DNA from: Palsa-360 sp963710315
GTDB lineage: Bacteria; Acidobacteriota; Terriglobia; Acidiferrales; UBA7541
Reading direction: 5' to 3'
Length of the DNA stretch: 64,000 bases
Assembly: GCA_963710315.1 (NCBI GenBank)
Contig: CAVPZW010000008.1
Coordinates: 1,116,001 to 1,180,000, forward strand
Shown here: positions 33,101-41,339 of the stretch, in pieces
Position numbering within the stretch: the stretch's first letter is position 1
Layout: every line of letters starts with the position of its first letter
Notes under the pieces: model-generated
What the model saw: only the letters and a program-made list of their open reading frames with translations
Databases searched by the model: none
Told to the model about the DNA's origin: nothing
Program-made: the position numbers and the translations under genes

Positions 33101-33453
33101 CAGCCTTCACGGGCTCCATCATCGAGGGCGGCCCCGGGCAATATTTCAATCCCAGCGCGTTCATTCAGCCTCTGGCAAACACATACGGCAACGCGCCCCG
33201 CAATTTCTTGCAGGGTCCCGGACTCGCCACAACTGATTTTTCCGTGTCCAAGAAATTCTTGTTCACGGAGAGATTCAACCTGCAGTTCCGGGCCGAGCTG
33301 TTCAATATTTTCAATCGCGCCAACTTCAACAATCCAAACCCGGTGGTCTTCACTTCGGCGACCACCGTTCTGCCCTCTGCCACGGCAGGCGTTATCACCT
33401 CGACTTCCACCACTTCACGCCAAGTACAGTTTGGGCTGAAGCTGCTGTGGTGA
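30178..33453 (+). CDS. TonB-dependent receptor with carboxypeptidase-regulatory N-domain (Oar-like)
   Basis: This 1091-residue outer-membrane protein is of the type abundant in Acidobacteriota. The start at 30178 is chosen for GGAGGAGAGG just upstream, followed directly by a signal peptide (ILSLFLLLAAANPRTAMAQ); an ATG at 30148 is less likely. Residues about 35-115 are a carboxypeptidase-regulatory-like beta-sandwich (INGAVVDTSGAIIVGATVKV). A plug domain follows (IKDLPLNGRSYDQLLTLNPG, NSVVGNMFSASGRRPQENLY, DAYGAEYGKRPGAQINIVTA). The remainder is a beta-barrel ending in a C-terminal aromatic-containing strand (RQVQFGLKLLW), as expected for BAM-assembled barrels. Such receptors import or bind large ligands using TonB energy; the ligand is unknown. 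Transcription appears to pass an attenuator upstream. Confidence 0.93.
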   Translation: MPRMNTDRWIWKAILSLFLLLAAANPRTAMAQGEASINGAVVDTSGAIIVGATVKVKNVEIGTVRTVVTDSGGRYDAPSLAVGKYEVSAGQAGFRTEVKTGITLAIGQRTEVNLMLAVGDVQQSISVEETAMQLAVTTADFSGLVGETQIKDLPLNGRSYDQLLTLNPGVVNYTSQRAGGIGTSNSVVGNMFSASGRRPQENLYILNGVEFTSASEINNTPGGTSGQLLGVDAVREFSVVTDAYGAEYGKRPGAQINIVTASGTNLLHGDAYEFLRNSALDARNFFDLPQIPHFERNVFGASLGGPIQKDKSFLFANYEGFRQGLGLSDVTLVPDANARLGILPCAALTTVTGSCNASTPATHVTLGSGVANLLNLWPVANGPELTVNGLNSGIAESLSSPQQHIREDFGTARFDQIFSSKDTFAAVYTGDDSQSFSPTTNPLSTVDIFLREQVASLSETHIFSPSILNKATFGFSRGAFYFNSGVTGTASSVTGAWVNTTGVNVPGAVVIGGGTTLNGASALTNGGTNAGSNLTAVRNLFTYEDQVSITHGKHLINFGVWFERVQANDNLIQDQYGQASFSNLQTFLQGSISTYTFASNPTPMSWRSLEGAFFAEDSIKLTPNLEVRLGFRGEFTNGWNEPYGRASNYLFSNGVIESNPTIGNSAFTVNNAKFLPAPRAGIAWSPFGSKKTVIRAGAGLYYALIDNLSYRLDQNGPFNTVQASKKATVAEIEGTGTLPTPLVIPSGVQPNLQTPTVISYDLKIEQQILPKTTLSVGYIGSHGYHEILSIDANVPSNVVICPASPCPANYPSGAYYYYETALANPAVANTTHWFSEGVSSYNALQVDVKQQLSHGLQIRGVYTYSKALDDGDSMNTSVATNSPAFVSNPLNPLQSDYGRASFDVRHAAVINATYDLPFGRKNASGANSWRNTAIGGWQLSGIETLVSGLPFTPQLSYNPSNDGDSRNPVRPSLNPAFTGSIIEGGPGQYFNPSAFIQPLANTYGNAPRNFLQGPGLATTDFSVSKKFLFTERFNLQFRAELFNIFNRANFNNPNPVVFTSATTVLPSATAGVITSTSTTSRQVQFGLKLLW

Positions 33454-33497
33454 GTTGAATTCGTGAGCATCGGATCGAGTTTCCCTTAGGCCTGGGA

Positions 33498-33540
33498 ATC
33501 CCGGCATCGACGGTCGTTGCTAGACGGGCGATGCCGGGAT
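33498..33540. repeat. Inverted repeat between receptor gene and tRNA-Cys
   Basis: The arms ATCCCGGCATCG and CGATGCCGGGAT are a perfect 12-base inverted repeat separated by 19 bases. There is no T run on the plus strand, so it is not a standard intrinsic terminator. It could still be an RNA hairpin stabilising the receptor message or a different palindromic repeat. Confidence 0.6.
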
Positions 33541-33571
33541 AACTACCCGGATGAAAACAGTTTGTGTCAAA

Positions 33572-33645
33572 GGCGCGGTCGCCAAGTGGTAAGGCAAAGG
33601 TCTGCAAAACCTTTATCGGCAGTTCGATTCCGCCCCGCGCCTCCA
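33572..33645 (+). tRNA. tRNA-Cys (anticodon GCA), CCA encoded
   Basis: This 74-base cloverleaf has acceptor stem GGCGCGG/CCGCGCC with discriminator T and encoded CCA (33643-33645). The anticodon stem AAGGT/ACCTT encloses loop CTGCAAA with anticodon GCA at 33604-33606. The T arm reads GGCAG-TTCGATT-CCGCC-like. It lies 118 bases after the TonB-dependent receptor stop on the same strand. Confidence 0.95.
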
Positions 33646-33760
33646 AAGCACTAATTCGAATTGTCTCCAAGGCGTGCGCGATCTCCTCTCCCATCCCCAG
33701 TTGTTCGCTGCCAACGCCTCCCCTATACTCGGCGTCTAAGTCTTCGAGGCTCTCGAACAG

Positions 33761-36109
33761 ATGCGAAATAGCGAAGCGCAGAAATACGCGCGGTGGTCGC
33801 TCGCGGCGGCTGGATTGCTGGCCGTGATAGTCGCGGGGGTGTACCTGCGCAATATCTGGCTGGCGCGGCAGGCGGAGAAGAAAGCGCCGCCGGCCGTTCC
33901 GGCGACGGTCGAAGCGCGTTCCAATGAGTTTTCCTATTCCAAGGTCGAGGGACAGAAAACGATTTACACGGTGCGGGCGTCGCGCGCCACGGAGTTCAAG
34001 GAAGGCAGCAGGGATCTGCTCGAAGACGTCACCATCGTCGTGTACGGAAAAAAAGGGGACCGCAACGACACGATGCTGACCAAAGCCTGCGATTTAATTT
34101 CAAACACCGGAAAAGTCAGTTGCGCCGGGGAAGTTCTAATCAACCTGCAGGCCGCGAGTGCTCCGAAGGCCAACGCCATCCATGTCGTGACTTCGGCCTT
34201 GACGTTTGACCGCGATACCGGCGAGGCGCGCACGGAAAAGCCAGTAAAGTTTCACTGGCCCGCGGGAGAAGGCCGCGCCGTGGGCGTGGCCTACGATTCA
34301 AACGCCGGAACGCTGCGATTGCTGCGAAGCGTCGAATTGAGCCTGACCCCTTCCAGTGCGGCGGTTCCCAATAGCGCGGAGGCGCTGCCCGAAAAAATTG
34401 TGCACGTGTCGGGCAACAGTTTGTTATTCCAGCGCGAAGCCAGAGTTGTGCTGGTGGATGGCGATGTTCACGCGCAGCAGGCGACCATTGAGCTGACCGC
34501 CGAAAAATTGCAGATGGAACTGGATGCCGCGTTTCAAGCCAAGCGCTTTGTTGCCAGCGGCCATCCCCAAATGCATGATTTGGCGAGCGCACAAGGACCA
34601 ATTGCGCTCAGCTCCGACGAAATTGTTTCGCGAATGAGGCCGGACGGCTCGGTCGAGGCCATCGTGGCAACGGGAAGCGTGCACGGCACGCGCAACACTC
34701 CCGTCGGCGGCGACGCAATCGATGCCGGACGCATACAGGTGGACCTGGCCTCGCGCGACAACATACCTCGCTTGCTGACGGCCAGCGGCGGCGTCACGCT
34801 CACCTCGACCAGCGCGGCCTTCAATGGCGGCTCGCGACACGTTTTGAGCGACGCGCTCGAAATGCATTTTTCCAAGGACTCCCGCCCAGGGCAGAGCCTT
34901 GTGGACAGCATCAACACGCTGGCCCCGGCGAGAATCGATTGGCAAGACGTGGCAATCGTAAACGGCAAGTCGGTTCCGCAATCGACGCGCATGGCCGGCA
35001 ACCGCATGAACTTGAAATTCGATGGGCAGAACCAATTGCAGCAGCTTGTGAGTTCCGGCAGCGTGGAAGTTACGCGCAAGCTTGGCGACGCCCCCAATGA
35101 GGTCACCGCATCGCGCGAACTTACGGCCAAGTTTGACAAATCAGGCCAGTGGACAACCATCGACCAAACCGGCGACGTCCATTTCCACGATGCCCTGCAC
35201 GCAGGCCAGGGAGACCGCGCCCACGCGGATCGCCTCGCCAATACCGTGGCGCTGGATGGGTCCGTGGTCTTTTCGGATGCCACCACGCGCACCACGGCGC
35301 AATCCGCATCTTTCGCCCAAGCGGCAAATACCTTGCGCGCCGACGGGCACGTGCTGACCACCGATTTGCAAACCTCAGCCTCGAGCATTTCCAATCTTGC
35401 TCAGGGGCCTGCGCACATTTCGGCGCAGCATCTTGTGGCGGACACCGCGCAAGGCCATGCCGTGTATTCGGGGAAAGCAAGATTGTGGCAGGGTCAGTCC
35501 GTGATCGAGGGAGACACCATCGAATTGGACCGCACGGCGCAAACCTTGGTGGCCAAGGGCCAAGTGCGCGGCGTTTTTCCCCAAGCGGCGTGGACTCCCA
35601 AGCCGGGAGAAACGTCTGCCCAATCATCGAGCAAGTCGTTTGCCAATTCCGCGCCTTCGCCGAAAAAAGCTGCTGGCCAGTTGGCGCAATCCGGCCCGCA
35701 GCTCGGGCATGTTCGCGGCGAGATGCTGACCTATTGGGATGCGGAGTCGCGCGGCCGTATCGAGCAGAACGCCAGGGTTGACTCCGAGCAAGGTTCTCTC
35801 CAAGCCGACCGAATCGATCTTTATTTTTCCGACGCCGGTGCCGGAAGCGGCAGCAAACAATTGTCGCGTTCCGTGGCCAATGGCGCCGTGACCGTCCGGC
35901 AGGAAGGCCGCCGGGGAACCTCGGAGCGGGCCGAATACACGGCCTCGGAAGGCAAGTTTGTTCTTTCGGAAGGTAAACCAACTCTATATAGCTCAACTGG
36001 CGACATGACTACGGGGCGTCAATTGACCTTCTATTTTGCGGATGATAGGATTCTTGTAGATTCGGCGGATGGCGTGAAAACTGTAACACTCCATCAAGTC
36101 GAGAAATGA
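33761..36109 (+). CDS. LptC-LptA (OstA-like) fusion, LPS transport bridge
   Basis: This 782-residue protein combines parts normally found as LptC and LptA in the lipopolysaccharide export bridge. Residues 10-32 are a single transmembrane helix (LAAAGLLAVIVAGVYLRNIW). An LptC-like beta-jellyroll follows (about 50-200: FSYSKVEGQKTIYTVRASRA, LLEDVTIVVYGKKGD). Several OstA/LptA-type repeats come next, e.g. VSGNSLLFQREARVVLVDGD, AQHLVADTAQGHAVYSGKAR with IEGDTIELDRTAQTLVAKGQ, and GEMLTYWDAESRGRIEQNAR with LQADRIDLYF. The ATPase gene lptB starts six bases after its stop, which supports the role. The fold assignment is from pattern; an unusually long one-chain periplasmic bridge is the inference. 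Confidence 0.82.
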   Translation: MRNSEAQKYARWSLAAAGLLAVIVAGVYLRNIWLARQAEKKAPPAVPATVEARSNEFSYSKVEGQKTIYTVRASRATEFKEGSRDLLEDVTIVVYGKKGDRNDTMLTKACDLISNTGKVSCAGEVLINLQAASAPKANAIHVVTSALTFDRDTGEARTEKPVKFHWPAGEGRAVGVAYDSNAGTLRLLRSVELSLTPSSAAVPNSAEALPEKIVHVSGNSLLFQREARVVLVDGDVHAQQATIELTAEKLQMELDAAFQAKRFVASGHPQMHDLASAQGPIALSSDEIVSRMRPDGSVEAIVATGSVHGTRNTPVGGDAIDAGRIQVDLASRDNIPRLLTASGGVTLTSTSAAFNGGSRHVLSDALEMHFSKDSRPGQSLVDSINTLAPARIDWQDVAIVNGKSVPQSTRMAGNRMNLKFDGQNQLQQLVSSGSVEVTRKLGDAPNEVTASRELTAKFDKSGQWTTIDQTGDVHFHDALHAGQGDRAHADRLANTVALDGSVVFSDATTRTTAQSASFAQAANTLRADGHVLTTDLQTSASSISNLAQGPAHISAQHLVADTAQGHAVYSGKARLWQGQSVIEGDTIELDRTAQTLVAKGQVRGVFPQAAWTPKPGETSAQSSSKSFANSAPSPKKAAGQLAQSGPQLGHVRGEMLTYWDAESRGRIEQNARVDSEQGSLQADRIDLYFSDAGAGSGSKQLSRSVANGAVTVRQEGRRGTSERAEYTASEGKFVLSEGKPTLYSSTGDMTTGRQLTFYFADDRILVDSADGVKTVTLHQVEK

Positions 36110-36115
36110 TGTGGC

Positions 36116-36841
36116 ATGCTCAAGCTCCAGGCCGTCGAACTTAGTAAGTCGTATCGAGGGCGGAAGGTCGTAGATGACGTCAACCTGGAGATTAGCCAGG
36201 GTGAAGTAGTGGGGCTTTTAGGGCCCAATGGCGCTGGGAAGACGACCACGTTTTACATTCTGGTTGGTTTAGCCCGGCCGGATTCCGGGCGTGTTCTCCT
36301 GAATGGGGACGACATTACCGACCTCCCCATGTACCTCCGGGCCCGCAGTGGAATCAGTTATTTGCCGCAAGAACCTTCGGTTTTCCGGCAACTTACGGTC
36401 GAAGAGAACCTGATAGCGGTCCTCGAAACGCTGCCTTTGACTTCGGAGCAACAGCGCGACCGGCTTGAGGAGTTACTGGCGCAGATGAAGCTGGAAACGG
36501 TTCGATCCAACGGGGCTTACACGTTGTCTGGAGGCGAGCGGCGGCGCCTGGAAATTGCGCGTTCGCTAGTCCTGGAGCCGGCCTTCATCCTGCTGGACGA
36601 GCCTTTTGCCGGAATCGATCCGCTGACCGTGGTGGATATCCAAAAAATTATTACCGATTTGAGCCGCGAGGGAATCGGCGTCCTGATCACCGACCACCAG
36701 GTTCGCGAAACCCTGAACGTTACCGATCGCGCCTACATCGTACAAAACGGAAAAGTACTAGCCGCCGGGACGCCGGATGATCTCAGCGGCAATGCCGAAG
36801 TCCGCCGTGTCTATCTAGGAGATCATTTCCGTTTGAATTGA
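36116..36841 (+). CDS. lptB: LPS export ABC transporter ATP-binding protein
   Basis: This 241-residue cytosolic ATPase of the Lpt machine powers extraction of lipopolysaccharide from the inner membrane. All ABC motifs are present: Walker A GPNGAGKTT, Q-loop SYLPQEPSVF, signature LSGGERRRLEIARSL, Walker B FILLDEPFAGIDP, and switch His in VLITDHQVRETL. The Q-loop block and the C-terminal GTPDDLSGNAEVRRVYLGDHF are typical of LptB rather than other ABC ATPases. It lies between the LptC-LptA fusion and rpoN, the order also found in Proteobacteria (lptA-lptB-rpoN). Confidence 0.95.
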   Translation: MLKLQAVELSKSYRGRKVVDDVNLEISQGEVVGLLGPNGAGKTTTFYILVGLARPDSGRVLLNGDDITDLPMYLRARSGISYLPQEPSVFRQLTVEENLIAVLETLPLTSEQQRDRLEELLAQMKLETVRSNGAYTLSGGERRRLEIARSLVLEPAFILLDEPFAGIDPLTVVDIQKIITDLSREGIGVLITDHQVRETLNVTDRAYIVQNGKVLAAGTPDDLSGNAEVRRVYLGDHFRLN

Positions 36842-36846
36842 CGCCT

Positions 36847-38349
36847 ATGAGCTGGCTGCAACCAAAACTTCACCTACGAGTAGCGCAGAAGCAGATCCTC
36901 ACCCCTGGCCTCGTCCAAATGGTGAGCGTGCTGGCGCTGAACCGCCTCGAACTCCGCGAGATGATCAATCAGGAGATGATTGAGAACCCGGTGCTGGAAG
37001 AGTTGTCGGAAGAAAGCGTCACTCCAGAAGACTACAGCGCGGAAACCTTCCTGAAAGCGGAAACCGAAAAACTTCCCACCACCGAGTCTGTCAGCCCCTT
37101 CGAGGATTTCGATGTGGCCTCCTTCTTCAACCAGTATCTTGACAGCGGTGGCGGCAATCCCGAGCGCGGCGAACAGGAAGTCATCGAGCGGCCATCCTTC
37201 GACAAGTTTCTTTCCTCGGCGCAGGGCCTTACCGAACATCTTTCCTGGCAAATGAGCGTGACGGTTTGCAACGACGTGGTGCGCGAGATCGCCGAAGCCA
37301 TCATCGGCAACCTCGATGAAAACGGCTATCTGAGCGCCTCGCTCGAAGAAATTTCCCAAAACGGAAAGTACTCGATGGAAGACGTCGAGGAAGCCCTGGC
37401 CGTCGTCCAGGAATTCGATCCGCTGGGCGTGGCTTCGCGCAACTTGCGCGAGTGCCTGCTGACGCAACTCCGCACTCTTGACGATCAAAACACGCTGGCA
37501 ATGCAGATTGTGTCCGAATGCCTGCCCAAGCGGCCCCTCGCTGCCAGCGAAGCCGAAGAGTTGAATCCGGAAACGCCGCTGGCGCGCCTCTTGCAGGCCA
37601 ACCAGTTGAAGGAAATTGCGCGCGCACTGAACCGCCCCGTGGAACTCGTCAAGCGCGCGGTGGACGTGATCAAGAAGCTCGATCCGCGCCCCGGCCTGCG
37701 CTACAACAAGACGCAGCCGCGCCTGGTCGAACCCGACGTATATTTCCGCAAAGTGGACGATCAGTGGCAAGTGTTCATGAACGACGATGATGTGCCGCAA
37801 CTGCGCCTTTCGCCCGTGTATCGCCGCCTCTTGGCGCGCGACGCGGCCGACCGCGAAGTCCGCAACTACGTAAAAGAACGCGTGACCGCCGCGATGCAGT
37901 TGATGAAGAGCATCGAGCAGCGCAAGCACACCATCCTGCGCGTCTGCCAGATCATCATTCAGCGGCAATCCGAATACCTGGATCATGGCGCGGACCACTT
38001 GAAACCCATGATGATCAAGGAAGTCGCCGAGGAAGTGGGCGTGCATCCCTCCACGGTCAGTCGCGCCGTTTCCAGCAAGTACGCGCACACGCCGCAGGGA
38101 GTTCTCGAACTGCGCTCGTTCTTTTCGGAATCGGTCAACGGGCCGGAAGGCAGCAGCATGTCGCTTCAGACTTTGAAGCGGCTGGTGAAGAAGATGATTG
38201 ACGAGGAAGACACCTCGCACCCTCTCACCGACGACCTGATCGCCAAGAAGCTGGACGACGCCGGAATCCACGTCACACGGCGCACCGTGGCCAAATACCG
38301 CGAAGACCTCCGCATTCCCAGCACGCACCAGCGCCGGGTCAAGGTGTAG
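36847..38349 (+). CDS. rpoN: RNA polymerase sigma-54 factor
   Basis: This 500-residue alternative sigma factor needs AAA+ activators to open promoters. The N-terminal activator-interacting region (LHLRVAQKQILTPGLVQMVS ... MINQEMIENPVLEEL) is followed by an acidic linker, the core-binding domain (FDKFLSSAQGLTEHLSWQMS, VQEFDPLGVASRNLRECLLTQL), the DNA-binding HTH (KEVAEEVGVHPSTVSRAVSS), and a near-canonical RpoN box (TRRTVAKYREDLRIPS). The ATG at 36847 is preferred; a TTG at 36838 overlaps the lptB stop. No hpf or ptsN gene follows, unlike in Proteobacteria; rapZ is next instead. Activators for it must lie elsewhere. Confidence 0.96.
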   Translation: MSWLQPKLHLRVAQKQILTPGLVQMVSVLALNRLELREMINQEMIENPVLEELSEESVTPEDYSAETFLKAETEKLPTTESVSPFEDFDVASFFNQYLDSGGGNPERGEQEVIERPSFDKFLSSAQGLTEHLSWQMSVTVCNDVVREIAEAIIGNLDENGYLSASLEEISQNGKYSMEDVEEALAVVQEFDPLGVASRNLRECLLTQLRTLDDQNTLAMQIVSECLPKRPLAASEAEELNPETPLARLLQANQLKEIARALNRPVELVKRAVDVIKKLDPRPGLRYNKTQPRLVEPDVYFRKVDDQWQVFMNDDDVPQLRLSPVYRRLLARDAADREVRNYVKERVTAAMQLMKSIEQRKHTILRVCQIIIQRQSEYLDHGADHLKPMMIKEVAEEVGVHPSTVSRAVSSKYAHTPQGVLELRSFFSESVNGPEGSSMSLQTLKRLVKKMIDEEDTSHPLTDDLIAKKLDDAGIHVTRRTVAKYREDLRIPSTHQRRVKV

Positions 38350-38359
38350 GCTGGGCCGC

Positions 38360-39235
38360 GTGAAGCGCAGAAGCGCGCGCGACGCCCGCCAGCTGGTGAT
38401 TCTCACCGGGCTTAGCGGCTCGGGCAAGAGCACCGTCCTCAAGACTTTCGAAGACCTCGGATTTTACTGTGTCGATAATTTACCTATCGCACTAATCCCC
38501 ATATTCAGCGAATTGCACATGCGCGCCGGCGGGGAAATTCAACGCGCGGCGCTGCTGGTGGACGTGCGCGAGGGCGAGCAATTGGAAAAGCTGCCCGCCA
38601 TTCTGCGGCAGATTCGCGCCGAAGACCCCGCCACGCTGGTCTTCATCGAAGCCACCGAGGATGCTTTGCTGCGCCGCTTCAGCGAGACGCGGCGGCCGCA
38701 TCCGCTGGGGCATGATCGTCCCGTGCTGGAGGGTCTGCGCCGCGAACGCGTGCTGATGGAGCCTATCCGCAAGCTGGCCGACGTGGTCATCGACACCACC
38801 AAATTCAACGTTCACGAGTTGCGCCAGTTCATCACCCATCGTTTTCAGAAGACGGACCGGCGCCCCATGATGGTTTCCCTGGTGAGCTTCGGGTACAGGC
38901 ACGGGCTTCCGGCCGATGCCGACCTGGTGTTTGACGTGCGCTTTCTGCCCAATCCCCATTTTGTTCCCAAGCTGCGAAAATATTCTGGGCGCGATCCGCG
39001 CGTGGCCCGCTATATCCGTTCGTTTCCGCAGACTGAGGAATTCCTGCGGCGCGTCGAAGGCTTGCTGGTCTATTTAATCCCGCACTACATCCGGGAAGGG
39101 AAGAGCTATCTGACGATTGCCTTCGGCTGCACCGGCGGGCGGCACCGTTCGGTGATGCTGGCGGAAGCCGTGCGCAAGACGCTGCACAAAAAGGGATACG
39201 CTTCCAAGGTAGTGCATCGCGACCTGGCGAAATAA
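38360..39235 (+). CDS. rapZ: RNase adapter protein RapZ/nucleotide-binding protein
   Basis: This 291-residue P-loop protein is of the RapZ (YvcJ) family. Residues 13-23 hold Walker A (LTGLSGSGKST). Family blocks follow: GFYCVDNLP, LVFIEATEDALLRRFSETRR, HPLGHDR, VIDTTKFNVHELR, VSFGYRHGLPADADLVFDVR, FLPNPHFVP and the C-terminal AFGCTGGRHRSVMLAE. RapZ controls glucosamine-6-phosphate synthase via small RNAs in enterics; in other phyla related proteins affect competence or cell-wall sugar supply. The GTG at 38360 is used as start. It sits 10 bases after rpoN, matching the common rpoN-(hpf-ptsN)-rapZ arrangement. Confidence 0.93.
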   Translation: MKRRSARDARQLVILTGLSGSGKSTVLKTFEDLGFYCVDNLPIALIPIFSELHMRAGGEIQRAALLVDVREGEQLEKLPAILRQIRAEDPATLVFIEATEDALLRRFSETRRPHPLGHDRPVLEGLRRERVLMEPIRKLADVVIDTTKFNVHELRQFITHRFQKTDRRPMMVSLVSFGYRHGLPADADLVFDVRFLPNPHFVPKLRKYSGRDPRVARYIRSFPQTEEFLRRVEGLLVYLIPHYIREGKSYLTIAFGCTGGRHRSVMLAEAVRKTLHKKGYASKVVHRDLAK

Positions 39236-39270
39236 GGAAGTGAAGGAACTATAGGAAGTGAAGGAAAAGC

Positions 39271-39371
39271 TGCCCGCCCTGAAGGCGGGCGGGCGCTACA
39301 AAACCATTGTTGGCAATGTGCAGCGGTTTTGTAGCGGCCTCTCCGTCCCACGCTCTTTGGACGGAGAGGGC
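39271..39371. repeat. Two REPIN half-elements arranged back to back
   Basis: The region reads hairpin (GCCCGCC/GGCGGGC), then GCTACAAAACC, about 20 bases, GGTTTTGTAGC, then a second hairpin CCTCTCCGTCC/GGACGGAGAGG. The GTAGC ends thus face inward, the reverse of intact elements. The inverted repeat GCTACAAAACC/GGTTTTGTAGC at the centre is perfect. There is no gene in the 39236-39491 gap. Confidence 0.6.
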
Positions 39372-39491
39372 ATGTTTCCTCGCAAGCGGTGACAATTCTG
39401 ATAGGTGCGGCGGCTTGACAAACGCGCGGGCGATTCGTAGCGTACCAAGGCCCGGGGTATTTGTTCGTCTCACAGGGGATCGACAACTTTT

Positions 39492-41339
39492 TTGAATAAA
39501 CGGGAAGAACTCGGCCGGCTCTTGCGCTATGTCATGCCGTACAAGATACGGCTTGCGGCTGGGGTTGTGTGCCTTTCCGTGGTGGGGCTGGCGGAAGGGT
39601 TGATCGCCTTGATGATCACCCCTATTTTTGACCGCGTCCTCAATCCTCAATCCCCCGATTCCAGGCTTCTGCTGCTCAGAAATCCGCTCAACCACCAAGC
39701 GATTTATTTGAATTCCTTTCTTCCCTCGCGAATTCACAGCGTCGGAACTCTTTTTGCGATTGCAATTCTGATCGTATTTATCGGCAAGGGTCTCGCGGAA
39801 TTCCTGGGAAACGTCCTGGTGCAGCACGCGGGAATTGCGGGAGTCACGGACCTCAGGAATGAAGTGTATGCAAAGGTCATCCGGCAGCCCATCGGATTTT
39901 TCCAGTACCATCAGACCGGGCGATTGCTCTCCACGGTAATTAACGACGTGGAGCGCGTGCGCAATACGTTTTCGGAGTTTCTGGCGCTGGCATTCCGGCA
40001 CACCTTTACGTTGTTCTTTCTTCTGGCCGTGCTGTTCGCCACCAGTTGGAAGATGACGCTCGGCTCCATCATTCTCCTTCCGATGGTCGTAGTGCCGGTC
40101 AGGACGCTAGGAAAACGCATTCGCCGCTCCACCGAGAAAATCCAGGCTGGCATAGGCGAGCTGTCGCAAATATTGGAAGAGACGGTCAGCGGCAACCGCG
40201 TAGTGAAGGCTTTCGGGATGGAGGATTTCGAGATCGCAAAGTTTCGCGCCTCGGCCGCACGATTGATGCGCGAGAACATGCGCTGGATTCGCGCCGCTGT
40301 GGCCACATCTCCGGTCATGGATTTGCTTGGCGCCGTGGTGATCGTGCTGGTGCTGATGTACGCTCGCGTGCAGATCAAGGCCGGAGCCATGACGGCGGGA
40401 ATATTCGTCACATTTATTTACGCACTCTTCAAATCCTACGAGCCCGTGAAGGGGCTTGGCAATGTCTATCAGCAATTCGAACTGGCTTTCGGAGCCACCG
40501 CCAAGGTTTTCGAATACATCGGCCGCGCGGAAGAACCGGCCGTGGAACCGGGCCTCCCCGCGCTGCCTCCCTTTTCTCGTATCGTGGAATTCGATCATGT
40601 GGGTTTTGCCTACGATCCGGAAACGCCCATCCTGCGCGATATTTCGTTCCAGGCGCGCGCCGGAGAAGTGATCGCCTTTGTGGGATCGAGCGGAGCGGGC
40701 AAGACCACCCTCGTGAATCTCTTGCCGCGATTTTACCCTGTGACCTCGGGTGTCCTGCGCATCGATGGAATGGACGCGCGTGAAGTGACGCTGCGCTCCC
40801 TGCGCGAACAGATGGCCATTGTGACGCAGGAGACCATTCTGTTTAACGACACAGTGTGGAACAATATTTGTTACGGGCAGCCGGGCCTGCCGCAAGAGCG
40901 CGTGGAAGCCGCGGCAAAAGCCGCCCTGGCGCACGAATTTATTCTGGAATTGCCGCAGGGTTATCAGACAATGCTGGGGGACCGCGGGCAGCGCCTCAGC
41001 GGCGGACAGAGGCAACGCATCGCCATCGCCCGTGCCATACTTAAGGATTCGCCCATCCTGATTCTGGATGAGGCCACTTCGGAGCTGGATTCCGAGTCCG
41101 AAATGCTGGTGCAGCGCGCTCTTTCGAACCTGATGATGGATCGCACCGCGTTCGTCATTGCGCACCGCCTTTCGACCATCCGGCGCGCGGACAAGATTAT
41201 CGTTCTCGACGAAGGCACGATCGCGGAAACGGGGACTCATCAGGAATTGCTGGCGCGAGGCGGAATTTACGCGCGCCTTTACGAAATGCAGTTCGCGGAC
41301 GTGGACGACGCGGCGACTCCCGCGCCCAAGGCGGATTAA
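39492..41339 (+). CDS. msbA: MsbA-type lipid A/ABC exporter
   Basis: This 615-residue ABC half-transporter has an N-terminal membrane domain of about six helices (residues 15-330) and a C-terminal ATPase (about 360-600). Motifs are Walker A VGSSGAGKTTL, signature LSGGQRQRIAIARAI, Walker B ILILDEATSELDSESE and switch His VIAHRLSTI. Coupling-helix regions LLSTVINDVERVRN and GNRVVKAFGMEDFEIAKF resemble MsbA. It probably flips lipid A-core or phospholipids across the inner membrane, which fits the nearby Lpt genes; other ABC exporters of this class cannot be excluded. The start is TTG. Its stop overlaps the next start by one base (TAATGA). Confidence 0.88.
   Translation: MNKREELGRLLRYVMPYKIRLAAGVVCLSVVGLAEGLIALMITPIFDRVLNPQSPDSRLLLLRNPLNHQAIYLNSFLPSRIHSVGTLFAIAILIVFIGKGLAEFLGNVLVQHAGIAGVTDLRNEVYAKVIRQPIGFFQYHQTGRLLSTVINDVERVRNTFSEFLALAFRHTFTLFFLLAVLFATSWKMTLGSIILLPMVVVPVRTLGKRIRRSTEKIQAGIGELSQILEETVSGNRVVKAFGMEDFEIAKFRASAARLMRENMRWIRAAVATSPVMDLLGAVVIVLVLMYARVQIKAGAMTAGIFVTFIYALFKSYEPVKGLGNVYQQFELAFGATAKVFEYIGRAEEPAVEPGLPALPPFSRIVEFDHVGFAYDPETPILRDISFQARAGEVIAFVGSSGAGKTTLVNLLPRFYPVTSGVLRIDGMDAREVTLRSLREQMAIVTQETILFNDTVWNNICYGQPGLPQERVEAAAKAALAHEFILELPQGYQTMLGDRGQRLSGGQRQRIAIARAILKDSPILILDEATSELDSESEMLVQRALSNLMMDRTAFVIAHRLSTIRRADKIIVLDEGTIAETGTHQELLARGGIYARLYEMQFADVDDAATPAPKAD

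Noticed and set aside
33498..33540. Rho-independent terminator after the receptor gene
   Set aside because: The 12-base stem is perfect but no T run follows on the plus strand, and the loop is 19 bases.
36874..38442. Long antisense reading frame opposite rpoN (522 codons)
   Set aside because: The rpoN strand carries all sigma-54 motifs. The antisense translation has no recognisable domain and exists because GC-rich codon bias leaves the opposite frame open.
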